64,000 nucleotides of DNA from Celoporthe dispersa (taxonomy: Eukaryota; Ascomycota; Sordariomycetes; Diaporthales; Cryphonectriaceae): contig WAID01000007.1 in NCBI GenBank assembly GCA_016584495.1, positions 2,466,001 through 2,530,000 of the forward strand, read 5' to 3'. Position 1 is the first letter of the stretch. Every line of letters starts with the position of its first letter. The notes under the pieces were generated by a model, which did not search any database, was not told the origin of the DNA, and saw nothing but the letters and a program-made list of their open reading frames with translations. Shown in pieces: positions 10,562 to 22,805 of this stretch. The translations under genes were made by a program, and so were the position numbers.

Positions 10562-12302
10562 CTTCAGCGCGCGGGCAGCTAGCGTGTCGTCCGTGCGATC
10601 CGCCCGGCAGAAGGGAGGAGGAAGGCGTGGTTAACAGTGATGAAGATTATGGCGTGAAGACCAGACGAAATGCCATGAGAGCCGACAAGCTAGGAAGAAG
10701 TTGATGCCTGTTTCCCCCTTCTTCTTCCTTAGGGAAATCTAGCAGACGGCAGATTACTGTGTAACCGACCCCGCCAATGAGTTGTTTTTTTTTCTTAAAT
10801 CGGTCGTCTGCCCAGATCTCATTAGCATCCCAGCCTCACTAGGAAAAGAGATTAATTAAGGTGCCGAGAGGAGGTCAAGGTCGTAGTGTCTTTGACTGGG
10901 CGTGAGTCTTTCCGCGCTACCTCCTTAGAGTTCAATCAAAAGTGAGGACTCTGCCACCCACCGCCAGCAACGCGCCCGGGCAACAACACACTAGCGTCCC
11001 ACATACATGATTGTTGGTTTTGATGACGGGATCTCCTATACTTCAAATTCTTATTTCTTTTTCCTTCTGCCAAGACCTGGCCAGAGGATTGTGGAATTTG
11101 AAGTCATCTCAATTCGACCAGAAACACAATCCCCAGAAGTTCTGAGATTAGGGGTCATCCAATGTTTCCGCGGCAGTAAGAGGATGCCTTTTCTCGGCTT
11201 ACGGACCAGCAGCCAGGGGCACAAAAGGAGAGATGACGTGCAGTTGAACCCTGAAGCGAACAAGTCGCTCCACAGAACCCAGGCAGGTGAGACTCTTATA
11301 CAGGAGCAAGTGTGTGCTGTCACACATGAGATGATGCCCTTCACGCTTCACTGCAACTTGACTGTGCGTTCGGCACCAAGTATCCCAGAGGAACCGTGCG
11401 CCTCAGGGTCGTGTGCGGCAGCAGGGCGGCGAAGTGGTGAGAAGGCCACCAGCGCCTGAGGCTGCGGGAGACATGCCGATCTGTCTGAATCGTCCAGCTT
11501 GTGCCAAGGCCTTTCTTCTCCCAGTTTCTTACACAGGATGCATACCCTGACTAGAAGCAGCCGGAAATTAATTCTCTCGACGAGATCGGCGCCCCAAAAC
11601 GGACCCGCCCTGTAGGCTTGGCTTCGTGTCGAGCGCTGTGCACTCTGTATGATGATCCGGATCCGACTCACAACCCGGGGAGAGTCCTTACCGTCCGTGG
11701 ATAGGACCATGATGCTACCATAGTAGACTTCTCTCTGACGAGCACGAGACGTTGTTACACTGCTAGTGAGGCAATGTAACAAGAATACTCACGTGTATGT
11801 CCCTAGTCTTTTAAGGGCACTTCCCGATCGCGGGCGAATCTGTTCAGACCATATTTTGAAGTTCTATCTCTGCTGCTAGAATTCAATTTCAAGTCGGCAT
11901 TGGCAGTGCCGAGGGAGGCTCTGCTGTGAATGCCCACCTGAAGAGCCTTTGGCCCGTGCTTAAACCTGCCGCGGTAGTCTGGAGGTGGTTGGCAGCGTCA
12001 TCCAGCTCAACCAAGATGGAGACTGTCCTCGCCCCACCGACAGCACAAGCCCGTAGGCCAAGCCTCCTGCTCCCGAGGATCACTGGCTGTGAGCGATATT
12101 CGCCAAGCCCCAAGTGTATATGTGCATGGGTCAAAGGCGGCGAGGGTGGTCACGTCGCCATCGTATGTGTATGCTCTCGGCCCAATCTGGTCCCGAGCGC
12201 TGCCAATTTTGTTTCAGGAGACATCACGGGGAGAAAGTGGCTGCCACAGGAGACTTGGTCTGGAGGCAGTATGCGATGCTGTGCCTAAGGGGCACAACAG
12301 GT
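10562..12302. other. Intergenic between the CDF transporter and ADE8
   Basis: This holds the transporter promoter and leader and the ADE8 3' region. Small ORFs on both strands (for example around 11007-11459 and 11348-11782) have no recognisable domain and no splice-compatible partner. Nothing else is supported. Confidence 0.5.
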
Positions 12303-13098
12303 TCACCTCCTCGTCCCCGCTGCCAGTATCTCACCCACGACTTTGGCGGTCGCCGCCACGATGAGCTCGTGCTCGTGCGAGTGTATCCTCTGCTCGAGGT
12401 CCTGCAGCGTCTCGCCCTCCCTGCACTCGACCTCTCTCGTCATGATGGGCTCGCCCCTATCGACCTCGGCGATCACGTAGTGAATCATGAGCCCGGTCTT
12501 GTTGTCTTTGAGGGTGCCGGCCCGGAAGTCTTGGTATGCGCGCTCGATGGCGCCGGCTCCGTCGTACCTGCCTGCAGCGCGAGTAGGCACGTCAGTGACA
12601 CATCATGGCTAGGGAGGTGAGGGGACACCCCGACTGTGCGTGGCCGTAAATACCACGAGAATCGAAGGGGCAGACTCACCCGGCAGGGCAGGGTGTAGGT
12701 TGATGACCTGCACACCCTTCTCGGCGACAGGCTTCAGGAAGCCCTCGGTGAAGACGTGCATCCAGCCCGCGAGCACCACCAGGTCAGGCTGCTCCGCCAG
12801 TACCTTCTCGGCCAGCGCGGCGTCGTACCTCGCCCGCCCCTCCTTCAGCCTCTCGGGGTCCTTCTCCCCCTTGGCCTGGAACCCGCCCGCGACCATGTTG
12901 AAGTATTCAGACGGCACGCCGGCCTGCTCGGCACGGGTGATGGCATACGCTGTCTTTCGGTTGACAAAGAGGCGGACGATCTGGGCATCGCGGATGGTAC
13001 GCGATGACAGGCCGTCGAGGAGCGCCTGGAAGTTGCTCCCCGCTGCCGCTGGCCATGACAACGATGCGGCACGGGGGCGCGGAGGAGGACGACGCCAT
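12303..13098 (-). CDS. ADE8: Phosphoribosylglycinamide formyltransferase (GAR transformylase)
   Basis: 228-residue enzyme transferring a formyl group from 10-formyl-THF to GAR, the third step of de novo purine synthesis. The N-terminus is CRIVVMASGSGSNFQALLDG after removing one base. The rest includes VNRKTAYAITRAE, PDLVVLAGWMHV, the catalytic-region INLHPALPG, and, after the intron, YDGAGAIERA followed by GEPIMTREVECREGETL. Exons are 12680-13098 and 12303-12571; the 108-nt intron (GTGAGT donor, CTGCAG acceptor) joins LPG to RYDGAG in phase. Frames change at a C4 run (13038-13041, plus-strand letters), where G3 would restore the universally conserved Gly-Ser-Asn-Phe formyl-binding stretch. 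The chosen ATG sits just before MASSSSAPP; an in-frame ATG exists at 13149. The gene stands alone, as usual for filamentous fungi. The assignment is firm. Confidence 0.92.
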
Positions 13099-14702
13099 GG
13101 CGAGGGCTGAGTGGGCGTGCTTGGAAGGTTTGACGAGCTCGACGAGCACTTTACTGATAGGACGAGGCTGGAGAAGCTCGAGACAGCTCTCAGGGGTGGA
13201 GGGGGATATGTGTGCTCGACGACAAGGACAGGAAAGCAGGTGGTGAGTACGCCCTGGAACGTGTCCCTCCCAGAACTCAAGGCAGAAAGTTCTAGCTGCC
13301 CCGCGCGGGTTCAGTACTTCTGTAAGCGGGGTCCACCACCGCGAAACGGGTCCGGGCCGGCCGCGCTTTCCTCGGGATGGCTCCGACTAGAAGAGGGCAA
13401 AAAAGAACTACTCGATCGGTTGAGCTCTTGATGTGGCCTATCTCAAGGTCCTGTATGCTTGCCTGCTTAATGTGTAGATCTCCATATTGTTATTATGTAG
13501 CAGGCTTGTGGCAGAGGAGTCTGAATGGGCATCACCTGTTGGCAGCTAGTATTTCAGAATCGATCATCTGGATGCCGTTTGCAATACTACAGAGTAATGA
13601 ATAATGGTACAGACAGCAAAGAGTTGTGTGATCAAGCAGGGAAATCGAGTTGAGGGTCCTGATCTAGACACCTATTTACTGTGTGGTGCTGATGATGGGG
13701 GGAAAATACTTGTTCGGCATGCGGGTGGATGGCTGGTCGTCCTCTCCCAGAGCTAACATTTGGCACACTGTGGATGAAACACACTGAGCTGCCTGAACTT
13801 TTACCATAACCCTGCGGATCCTATAGTGTGCCCTGACAGCAGGATGACAATTGAAACTGACTCAGTCATCCCATACCACGCACATGTGATTGTCGGGTAT
13901 CAAGACGCCCGCCCAAGCCGCCCGCCTCACGAGCTTAAATTTCTTTAGGCTCGTCCTAGGTGGAGACCCCAAAATTTTGCTATATTGAGCGCAACTTCGG
14001 AAGGAGGTCAGTTGTTTCGAAAAGGAATCGGCGAGGGCGAAAAGAAGAGAGAAGGCGTGCCGCCTGCATGAATATCGGTCATGCTGTTGGTCGCCACCCA
14101 CTGCAGATGAACGACCGGAGCTGCCGTGTCGGAAGCTTATTGGGAAAGGAAAGGAAAGAATAAAAAAAAAGTCTTGCTTCGTACGTTCATCACACGCCTA
14201 CGCCCCAACGAATATTCCGTGACCCACACAAGACCTGCTGGCCAAGTCGGACCTCGTATTCCCGGACTGGCGACGGTCAGCGCCGGCGGGTACGAGGCCA
14301 GATCTACTCCTTTTGCACGCGTCTAGTAGTACTGTTATGTCACCACCCCGTGACAAAAATGTCTCTTGTGCTGTTGTACTATGTACAGGAGCAGAAGGTC
14401 GTCCTCAACTCAGATCCGCTCGAGGGGCAACCTCTGAAGAAGCTAGGCTTTTTCCTACTATGGCATGTCTCTCCCCTAGGCATCACACGCAGAGATATCG
14501 TGTCGCTCTTGGCTGCCGTGTCAGCTTGTAGCCTCGCCTCGATATCTGATTGAAAAAATACCCCGTGAGACTGCAACTGTTACCTTGAAGGATCCGGCAC
14601 GCCAAGCGCCCCAAGAGTCTGACAGCTCTTCGTAGGAAGTTCCTCGGGGACAGGAGGAATGCTGTTTGTGCGTGTCGCACACCTCCCTGTTTCAACCACT
14701 TG

Positions 14703-14726
14703 GAGAGAGAGAGAGAGAGAGAGAGA
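14703..14726. repeat. (GA)12 microsatellite
   Basis: GA dinucleotide run in the gene-poor interval. It is non-coding. Confidence 0.85.
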
Positions 14727-17700
14727 AAATCCTGAAATAGAGCTCAATTTGCGATACAGCAGAAGTGTGTGGTTTTCTTGAAATTGCATCCCGATCCTGT
14801 CGTGCTAGAATTAGGGGAAAAGGGAAAACAGGCCGACTGGCGATGCACGAACAGGGGTCAGACCTGCACGTTGCATGCATCAAGATCGCCATCCGCACTC
14901 CGTATCCCGAAGGGAAACATGCCTGGCTCGGTCTCTGCGCTTTTTCGTCAGCTGGTATATTGATCGTCGCACGGCATCGACCCTTCTCCTGCGGTGCATC
15001 CAGCGAGGCTGCTCAGCGATGCACAAACCCTCACGGACACAGTCACCCCCTATTCATGGCTGGTGACCTCACGGCCCTGCTCGGGACTCGGCATATGTAC
15101 GATAAATAAATACTGTACACATCACAGGGGCCATCAGAGGCCATGGCGGATCGGTTTGCGAGAACTGTGTGTAGCAGATACATGTGCGAGGCTGCGACTT
15201 GTGTGGCTCTAGGCGCCGGGCCATGTTTCTGTCCCGAGGCCCACACACTGCATTATATTTTTGGCCCCTAACTCGAAACACGTCCACGCGTCTGCAGCTT
15301 TGCAAGCTGCGTTATTTCTGTCGAGACAGGTCGACTTTGTACTCCGTACTATGGTAGCAGCCCAGGTTGATTGATTTTAAGTGATAGCACGGGCCAAGGT
15401 TGGGTTTTTCAGGGGGGAGGAGACTGGGGAAGCATGGTGATCTGCCTGCCACCATGTCATACCCAACTCAAAATTCTCCATCTGGGGTGCGGCGGCATGC
15501 TCCACAGGGGGCGACGATCTTTAGGGCTGGTATGTCCAGGTCGCCAGGTCGGCAGGACCTGCGGTATGACGAGCTACGTGGATCCTGGCGCGTCGACTTT
15601 CCTCCCCCGTGAGTAGCCTTCTTTTTCCACCGATGCGGTAGCTCTGTGTGTGTCTCGCAGCACAAGCAACAGCAGACCTCTGGGGCTGAACGGGGCCAGG
15701 GGAGGACGGTCATCATGTTGTGCCTGGTGTGCTCTGTTATACGAACCTCGAAACCCCGGAAAGGCATGAAGATAGTCGAGTCTCTGCCCAGCCCATGGCC
15801 CATCACTGCGGAGCTCGACGGCATCTACCAGGGAATGTGGGCGGTGGGTCGAAGACAACGCGGGGGTTCGCTGGAATCGTCATGCATCGTACATCTTTCT
15901 CCCCTCGCCATCTCGGAAGAAAGCAAAGGTGTCGCTGTGTTAGAAAAGGGTGCACAGGCAGCCTCGTCCTGTGAGATTGCTGCTCCCAGGACATGGCTGA
16001 GACCTACCTAGTGGCTAGAAAGGGGGTCCGCCAAATATGCAGGCTGCTTTGCCTCTCTCTTGACCGCGGGACAATGTCGGACTAAACCATCTGCCGGTGG
16101 ATTTATTTCGAGGCTGGTTGGTTTGTGATGCATGCCGACAATGATACCTAGGGCGCGCACTCGGGCTTGCATGCAACAGAGAGCTGCCATGACGACCCTC
16201 CCGCCACTGCATGTCCGGAGCTGTGTTCGTTTTGAGACAGCCAGCGGTGAGTGTGTTCTTGATTCTTGGACCGGCCCCACAAAAGCGAATGTATAGCAGC
16301 CATGCTGATATTGCCCATGATTGCCTTCTTGGTTAACATGCCCGTACGATCTGAGCGGCCCGTGGCTAGGATATCCTCACAATTTAAGTCACATCTTGAA
16401 AGAAGAAGAAAAAAATCTGCCCCGATCCTCCTCGACTGCAAAGAGGCCACAAAAAAAAAATCCCCTTAGGAGATGCCAGGGATGGGCCAGGCTGGTCAGA
16501 TTAGACGGGTGGTGCATGGAACCCAGGAAAAGGAACTAGCAGAATGTGGCTGTAGGTAAGACCCGGATTTGGTGGCTGTAGTTGGTGGTGGCTAGCATCG
16601 ACGCCGATGAGATGCCGCAGCCCGTCGGAGAGAAGAAAGAGACAGGAGGAGAAAAAAATAAAAAATCGCCCAGCCCACTTCATTCACTCGGCTGGAAGCG
16701 AGCCACAGCAGCAGTGGGAGCCCTCCATGCAGGGAGGGCCCATTAGGAAGAGGAGAGGGGCCTCGATGAACTTGTTTTTGAACGCAAGACTCACCGTATT
16801 CTGGAGAAATAAAAAGATCAAATTGACCAATCCTGTCTTTTCTTCTTTTTGTTTCCTCTTTTTTTTTCTTCCGTCTTCGAGGCTCGCGTCTGTAGGGGGT
16901 AGCTGCTAATTTTAAAACTTTAAGTTTGGGCCAGAGTGTGTTATAGCACGACACGGAGGACCCTCCATCCAGGCTGCTACGGGGTACGGAAACAGTGGGC
17001 AGACGCGGCTAGCAGTACGTACTATGTACTGGTAGTGCCTTCTACCCAGGTACCATAGTACCACAGTACCGAGCAGCTAACGTAGCACCGAGGCGGCTGG
17101 GCAGGGCCACCACTCTTCTGCCAAGCTGCCCACCACTCGCCACTGCACGTTGCCTCCGTCTCGCCTCTCTGACGAGCACTGCAGCATGTCATCGAACCTA
17201 CCCTCTCTGCTATCTATTTCGAGGTGCGTAGGGGCCATGACTGGCCGGCTGCTTCAAGTCATGCTCATCCTCGCCACGGAACGTCGGCTCTTACTACCAC
17301 GTAGGAGAACTCGAACATGTGCTGTGTGCAGGCGGCTGGAGCCAAAAGGATGCCATGCGGATGCAATGGATGCCAGGGCCTACCGCAACGGGGCTAGGGT
17401 GCTGAATACGGGACGGGTAGAAGGGACCAGGCCAGGAGGAGCCCAGTAACCGACTAGGGGTTCAGCAGGTCACAGCAGGACATTTTGCGGACCGAGCAGG
17501 TTGGCGTCACACTCCATCCCAATCACAGCTTGCATGTAGCCCCAAGCAGATCCCTGAGATCCCTGGCCCCGCCCATCCTTTTCTGCCAGAACCCTACAAC
17601 AGCGAACCGCCTGTGCACGCGGCCACAGGCTTTCCCCGTCCATATTCCCAAACTGCAGTGGCCTGTTTTTGGCCCTCTCTCTGTGCCTTCTCCTCCTGCG

Positions 17701-18475
17701 CCCAGTACTCCTTTTGCCGTTGCCGACCCAACCGTGCCCTCATCCTCCTCTCCTTCACACTGCACGTCCTTTTTTTTTTTCTTCTTTCTCTCTCTCTCCC
17801 TCCCCCCTCTCTCACTCTCTCTCTCCTTCTTGCTTTCCTTCTTTCCATTCCTATTTCGTACGTCAAGCAACAAGCAGACGACCGTTTCGTCTCCCCACCC
17901 CCCCCAGTCCCCTTTCTTAATTGATCCATCCTGTAGGGAGGTCGTCTTCCACCACCGGACTCGCCAAGAGTCCCACCCCCATCGTTTCGATATTTCTCTT
18001 GTACTTGTATTGTGCTACGCTTCCCCACGGACGAACCACCGTGTGCCGCGACCTGTCCCGAGCATCTTGGTTATTTTAGTCCTTCGTTTGAAAGAAGAAG
18101 AAAAACAAGGCCTAGCACTACCGCACAGGGGCGTGGTCATTCTTAGTCTCTACGCCATTCGGGAACCCGACCAAGGCCAGGCTACGACACCACAGGAGCT
18201 GCTGCTGCATAGCTGTGTCACCAAAACTGTATTCACCATTTCGATCGTTAGGACTTAGATCCCTTCCCCCTTAGCCTCTACCCTCTGGCACTCGCCTTGT
18301 CTCAGCATCGTCTCTCGCGGTCTCTGGGCCTCGTTCTTCATTCGCCCTCGTCTCTCGTTCAATCGATCGAGTCTGCATTCCGGCGCCGTCATCGGATCCC
18401 ATCCCGTCGCCTAGCAATCGTGGACAGGCTAGGTCATCTGTTTACATTGCTCGCCTCGCACCTTGCCTCCAGCGT

Positions 18476-18585
18476 GTAAGTTAGAAAATGTCTCTTTGTG
18501 TGGCTGGGTCCAACCTGGGATGATCATTCCTCTCCATCTGGCTTCTTCTTTTTTTTCTTTCTTCTCTTTCTTTTCCCCCGCCCAG
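18476..18585 (+). other. Candidate 5' UTR intron
   Basis: GTAAGT donor, a T/C-rich tract and a CCCAG acceptor delimit 110 nt upstream of the gene at 19224. It is non-coding on either side, so this is inferred from splice signals only. Confidence 0.35.
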
Positions 18586-19223
18586 ATGTCTTTGCTGCTG
18601 TCGTGGCCCGTTCGTGCACCCTCGTGTCTTTGTGTCGAGGAGTGTTCTGGCCGCAGTCCCAGAGCCGCAGTGCGCCTCGCAGAGCCAGACCAGTCGGTGC
18701 CCTCGTGCTGTCCCGGCTTCAGATCTAGCAGAGCTGGGACGTAGAGACGATGTCTCTCAGCACCCTAGCGCATCCGTGGCTCGCTGCGTCTATCTTCGCG
18801 GTGTTTCGTGGTGGCGCCACAGGAGATGGAAGAAAGATGCAGACGTACGATCGTCTTTGTACAAGAGGCACCTCACTACCGAACGCGGGCGGGCGGCGGC
18901 ATGTTATGGTTGATTCTGAACAACAACTAACTTTGGATCCCCTCATGATGCAGTTGACCGACTACGACGTTCTTCAGCCCCTGCGGAGTCTGACTGTCGC
19001 TATACGCCACTCCGCCTCCTCGCCTCGCCTCGTATTCTGAGCCTGCCCGGGCCAGTCTACTACACCGCTCAACACACAACCAGGGGCCCTCCAGGCCTTC
19101 CTCTCCAAGCAGCATCACCGACCTGCTGTGCGCCCGACACGTCGATCCGCTGTCTGCGTTTCCAGCACCTGTGGGCCGTGGTTGATCCTGCCGGAATCAA
19201 CTACGCCAGCCTCTCGAGTACAC

Positions 19224-22178
19224 ATGCCTAGATTCGCATTCGGAAAGCGAAGATCAACCGCAGAAGGCGACAATGAGGTTCCACCTCCCTCCTTTCGCGT
19301 CCTAGACCGTTCAGAGGTGGCCGATGGGAACGGCAAGTCTTTCGACGGCGGTATGAGGCTCTCGGCCAAAACGCACATCCTTCCCAGGACGACGGTTTCC
19401 GACATTTCGTATGAAGACAATATCTTTGCCGACCTGAAGCCCAATACAAACCGGTAAGTCCAAATTTCAGTGGGTCGATGAGGCTGTGGTGCTAGGGGTT
19501 GTCCCAATTTCCCACAGGGATGGCCAATTTTAGTCACCCTGGCATCTCGTGTCTCGAACTGAGTTCCAAGGCGCACGAAGTACCAGGGGCGATAAAGCAA
19601 CGTGTGGATATCGGGCTGACTCGTCCGCTAGCGGCAGTGGATCGACCAACACCACAAAGACCAACTCGACCGACAACTCCTCTCGACACAGCAATGCCTC
19701 GACCACTCCATCTTCAGCAGATCTGAGCGGGCAGGAGGACTGGAGACTGGCCAACAACAAGAAGTCTGTCACAGACAACCTCATCCAGCAGTCGACACCC
19801 AGGCCGACCTCGTTCTTGAAATCAGGACGTTCGTGGTCGTTTGGCGGCTCCAAGAAACACCTGCCGCCTGTACCTGTCGAGGAGGCGCTGGTTCCGGACA
19901 CACCCCAGGTGCCTGAGCAATACAAGACGGGCAGGGCCAGGGCAACGACCTCATCCACCGACGCCACTATCACGCCGCAGCTGAACGAGGACATCGGGCT
20001 CGACCTCGGTGGTAGTTTCAGTAAGATGTTCTCCGGGTTTGACAAGCGATCTAGCGCCATGACACTGCGCGACGAGAACGGGAAACAGGTCCTACAGCCT
20101 GCAGCCATGACAGGGGGGCGGTTCAACGCTCCTTCGCCTATCCAGGTCGACAGGTCCTCCAGGGTCGAGGCTCCGCAGCACTCGTGGGCCAGCCATCGAT
20201 CCAACGACAATCTGCTGTCTACAAACGAGAATGCGCCTCCCCCGGTGCCGAAACACGGCGAGGCCATGCCGACCCGTCCCCAGCATTCAACCCAGTCGTC
20301 ATCAGATAACCTCCTCAAGAGGACGAGCGCGATCTTCAGCGGACGAAGAAAGCCCACCTCGCCAGACGCTAGCGAGAGCGACGATCTGGATAGCTCCCTT
20401 TTGGCAGTCAACCGGTTCATGTCCGACGCCAACAGCCGGAGCCCGACCCCGATCGAGGCGATCGGTGGCCGACAGAGCACAAATAATGGTGCGGGGCCAG
20501 GCTACACAATCGTGGCCCCCAAGTCGCCGGCGTCTAAATTTGACCTGGTTGATGAGGACGACAACCTGTTCGATAACGTCCCCCTCACCACCTCGAGACT
20601 CAATACCCCACGCCAGCCGCCGCGGAAGCCAGCGGCCGAGGCACCAGCGCAGACCAAGGTCATGACTCCGTCCGAGTTTGAGCGATACCGCAAAGACAAG
20701 GAGGTGGAATCCCGACGAGTGGAGTTCGAAAAGGCTCGTGAGAACATCCCTGCTGATGATGAGGACGACGAGGATCACTACGAGGACGAGGAGGATGAAG
20801 CCGAGAAATCGCGGCAGGTTGCGAAGCAGCGAAGGAAGCAGGAGGCGCACATGTCTGTCTACCGGCAGCAGATGATGAAAGTCACGGGCGAGTCGGATGC
20901 GCATCCCTCGCGCCCCAGCATGTCCATATCCTTCAGCACGCCCAACCTCACCGTTCCCGAGTCCTCGAGAAACCCGTCGTCCGATGCGTCCGAAGACGAC
21001 GAGGAGGTGCCTCTAGCGATTCTGGCGGCCCACGGGTTCCCGAACAAGAACAGGCCTCCGACCCGGCTCAGCACCATGATGTCGAACCCGAATCTGCGAC
21101 AAGCTTCTCAGCCCAGCTATCAGAGACCAGGCTCCGCGACGGGCCACGGTGCGACAGGCGGCGGGTCGCTGCCGCCTTTGCTCGCGGCTTGCCCCAGGAT
21201 CCGTACGGGCTGGTCAACCCTACAGTCCGCGAGAGCTTTGCCCTTGGAGGTGGCGTGCCGGCCGGACAGAATCCGCCTGTGCCACCTGGCGGCCTCGTAG
21301 GTGTGATTGCTAGCGAGGAGCGGGCACGGTCCCTGAGGCGCGGAAGCCCTCAGGTCCCTCCGATGGACGGCTTTCACGGCTCGCCAGCGATGGGCCCGGG
21401 TGGATTTGATCCTGTCCAAGGCATCCCCCCTCAGATGATGTATCCACAGGCGATGCCGATGATGATGACGCCTGGAGAGCAGGCGCAGGTCCAGCTGAGC
21501 CAGCAGATGTCACAATTCATGCAGATGCAGATGCAGTTCATGCAGATGATGGCCCACAACAACTCGTCGGCTGTTGAGCCTCCCCGGTCCGCTGGCCACA
21601 TGAATAGCCAGTCGCTCAACCAGGTTCCGACGATTAGCGGAGGGGGTTTGACTGGATTGGGCATGGGCATGGACATGAACCCGGGAGCACGCGGGTCTTA
21701 CTTGGAAACGCCGATGATGGACGCAGGGAGGCCGGACATGCACGGGCGTACAATGAGCATGGTCCAGTCTAGCTCTGCATCATGGCTCCAGCCAGTCCCC
21801 ACGCCGAGGGCAGGATATGCAGGGTCGATCCGAGGTCAAGGGTACGCCCCATCTATTGCTCCTTCGGAGCGCAGCAACGTCGGGCTCCCTGGCCGCTACC
21901 GCCCAGTCTCTCAGATGCCGGCTGCCTCCACGACGACACCCGACCTGGGCCGCAAGTCTTTCATGTCTGGGGCAATGGGTTCCCTGGGCGAGTACAAGAC
22001 GCCAAAGACGGATGATAGGAACCCCAGCAAGAGGTCACCCACGAAGGAAGAGGCGGACGAAGACGATGACGAAGGCTGGGCGGCCATGAAGGCCAAGAGA
22101 GACCAGAGGAAGTCCACGTGGAGGTTGCGAAAGACACTGGCTCCCGGCGACCTCGACATTGGTTCGCTCATCACGTGA
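19224..22178 (+). CDS. Large disordered conserved protein of unknown function
   Basis: Predicted 940 residues, mostly disordered, acidic and Ser/Pro-rich. The first exon (19224-19453) encodes MPRFAFGKRRS and a folded-looking LSAKTHILPRTTVSDISYED. A 133-nt intron (19454-19586, GTAAGT to CCAG) joins NR to GDKATCGYRAD in phase. Later features: a KTGRAR segment; the coiled, charged stretch SEFERYRKDKEVESRRVEFE; an acidic DDEDDEDHYEDEEDE run; LPQDPYGLVNPTVRES; a Met/Gln-rich helix (MQMQMQFMQMM); and the basic tail GWAAMKAKRDQRKSTWR. One base seems missing in CCTTT at 21175-21179, where the frame moves from SLPP to ARGLPQDPY; adding it makes the total exactly 941 codons. I do not recognise the family. 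The composition suggests a scaffold or adaptor, but that is only an inference. Confidence 0.75.
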
Positions 22179-22805
22179 GAAGAATGCAACGAATAAGCCC
22201 GATGTGGTCGACAGAGCTTTTTTATATCTTTTTTCGGGGCCGGAAACTCAGCGACACATACAGCATGATGGCAGCATTTCCTACCATGGCATGGAGAATC
22301 TCGCAGCAGTAGCATTTGACGGTCATTTGACGGCGGAGCAGGCAGATAAGCGGAGGTCGAGTATGTTGTGTATATTGCGATATAAGGGGGTCCTGATATA
22401 TATATATATTTATATTTATATATATTTTAAAAAGGCGTTGCGAAACTACGGGTTCAGATATGTTGAAGCATTTGGGAATTTTCGGTCTCCTTTTCTTTCT
22501 TCAGGGACGAGGCTTCACGATAGACATCCCCTCCACGGGGAGTAATGTTAATTCTTGGCATAACCTGAAGGGAATTCTGCACTTGACCACAGCCTGCCTC
22601 ATGGGTCTGTCTTATCCTATCTGGCCAAATGTCCATCCTATTTTTTTGTGTCCTGATGCAAGTCCTCTCTGGTGTTCCATGTCCCTTGACCACGGCGGGA
22701 CGGGCTGGCTCTAGTTGTTATTCCCTCCTCGGTGATACTCTGCCCGGCCGGACCTCGCGAGTCCTGACATTCGTAGCTCGTCATACCATCACCGCACCGG
22801 CCTGG
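22179..22805. other. Intergenic, tail-to-tail 3' regions
   Basis: Convergent 3' UTRs of the disordered-protein gene and RIB4. A TA-rich tract near 22398-22430 may act in 3' end formation. No coding signal is seen. Confidence 0.5.

Larger units (their letters stand above)
13099..19223. other. 6.1 kb gene-poor interval; right part is the probable 5' leader of the next gene
   Basis: No coding region is recognisable. From about 17.6 kb the plus strand becomes strongly pyrimidine-rich (long T/C tracts near 17760-17850 and 18545-18585), typical of promoter and 5' UTR sequence upstream of a large fungal gene. A good intron candidate at 18476-18585 (donor GTAAGT, polypyrimidine, CCCAG acceptor) suggests a spliced leader for the gene starting at 19224. 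The 257-residue frame at 17485-18258 is proline/serine/phenylalanine-rich and follows the pyrimidine bias, so I do not call it a gene. A GA microsatellite lies near 14703, and GTAC-rich repeated motifs lie at 17010-17070. Confidence 0.45.

Noticed and set aside
17485..18258. 257-codon frame rich in Pro, Ser and Phe
   Set aside because: Its composition follows pyrimidine tracts of a promoter/leader; no domain.
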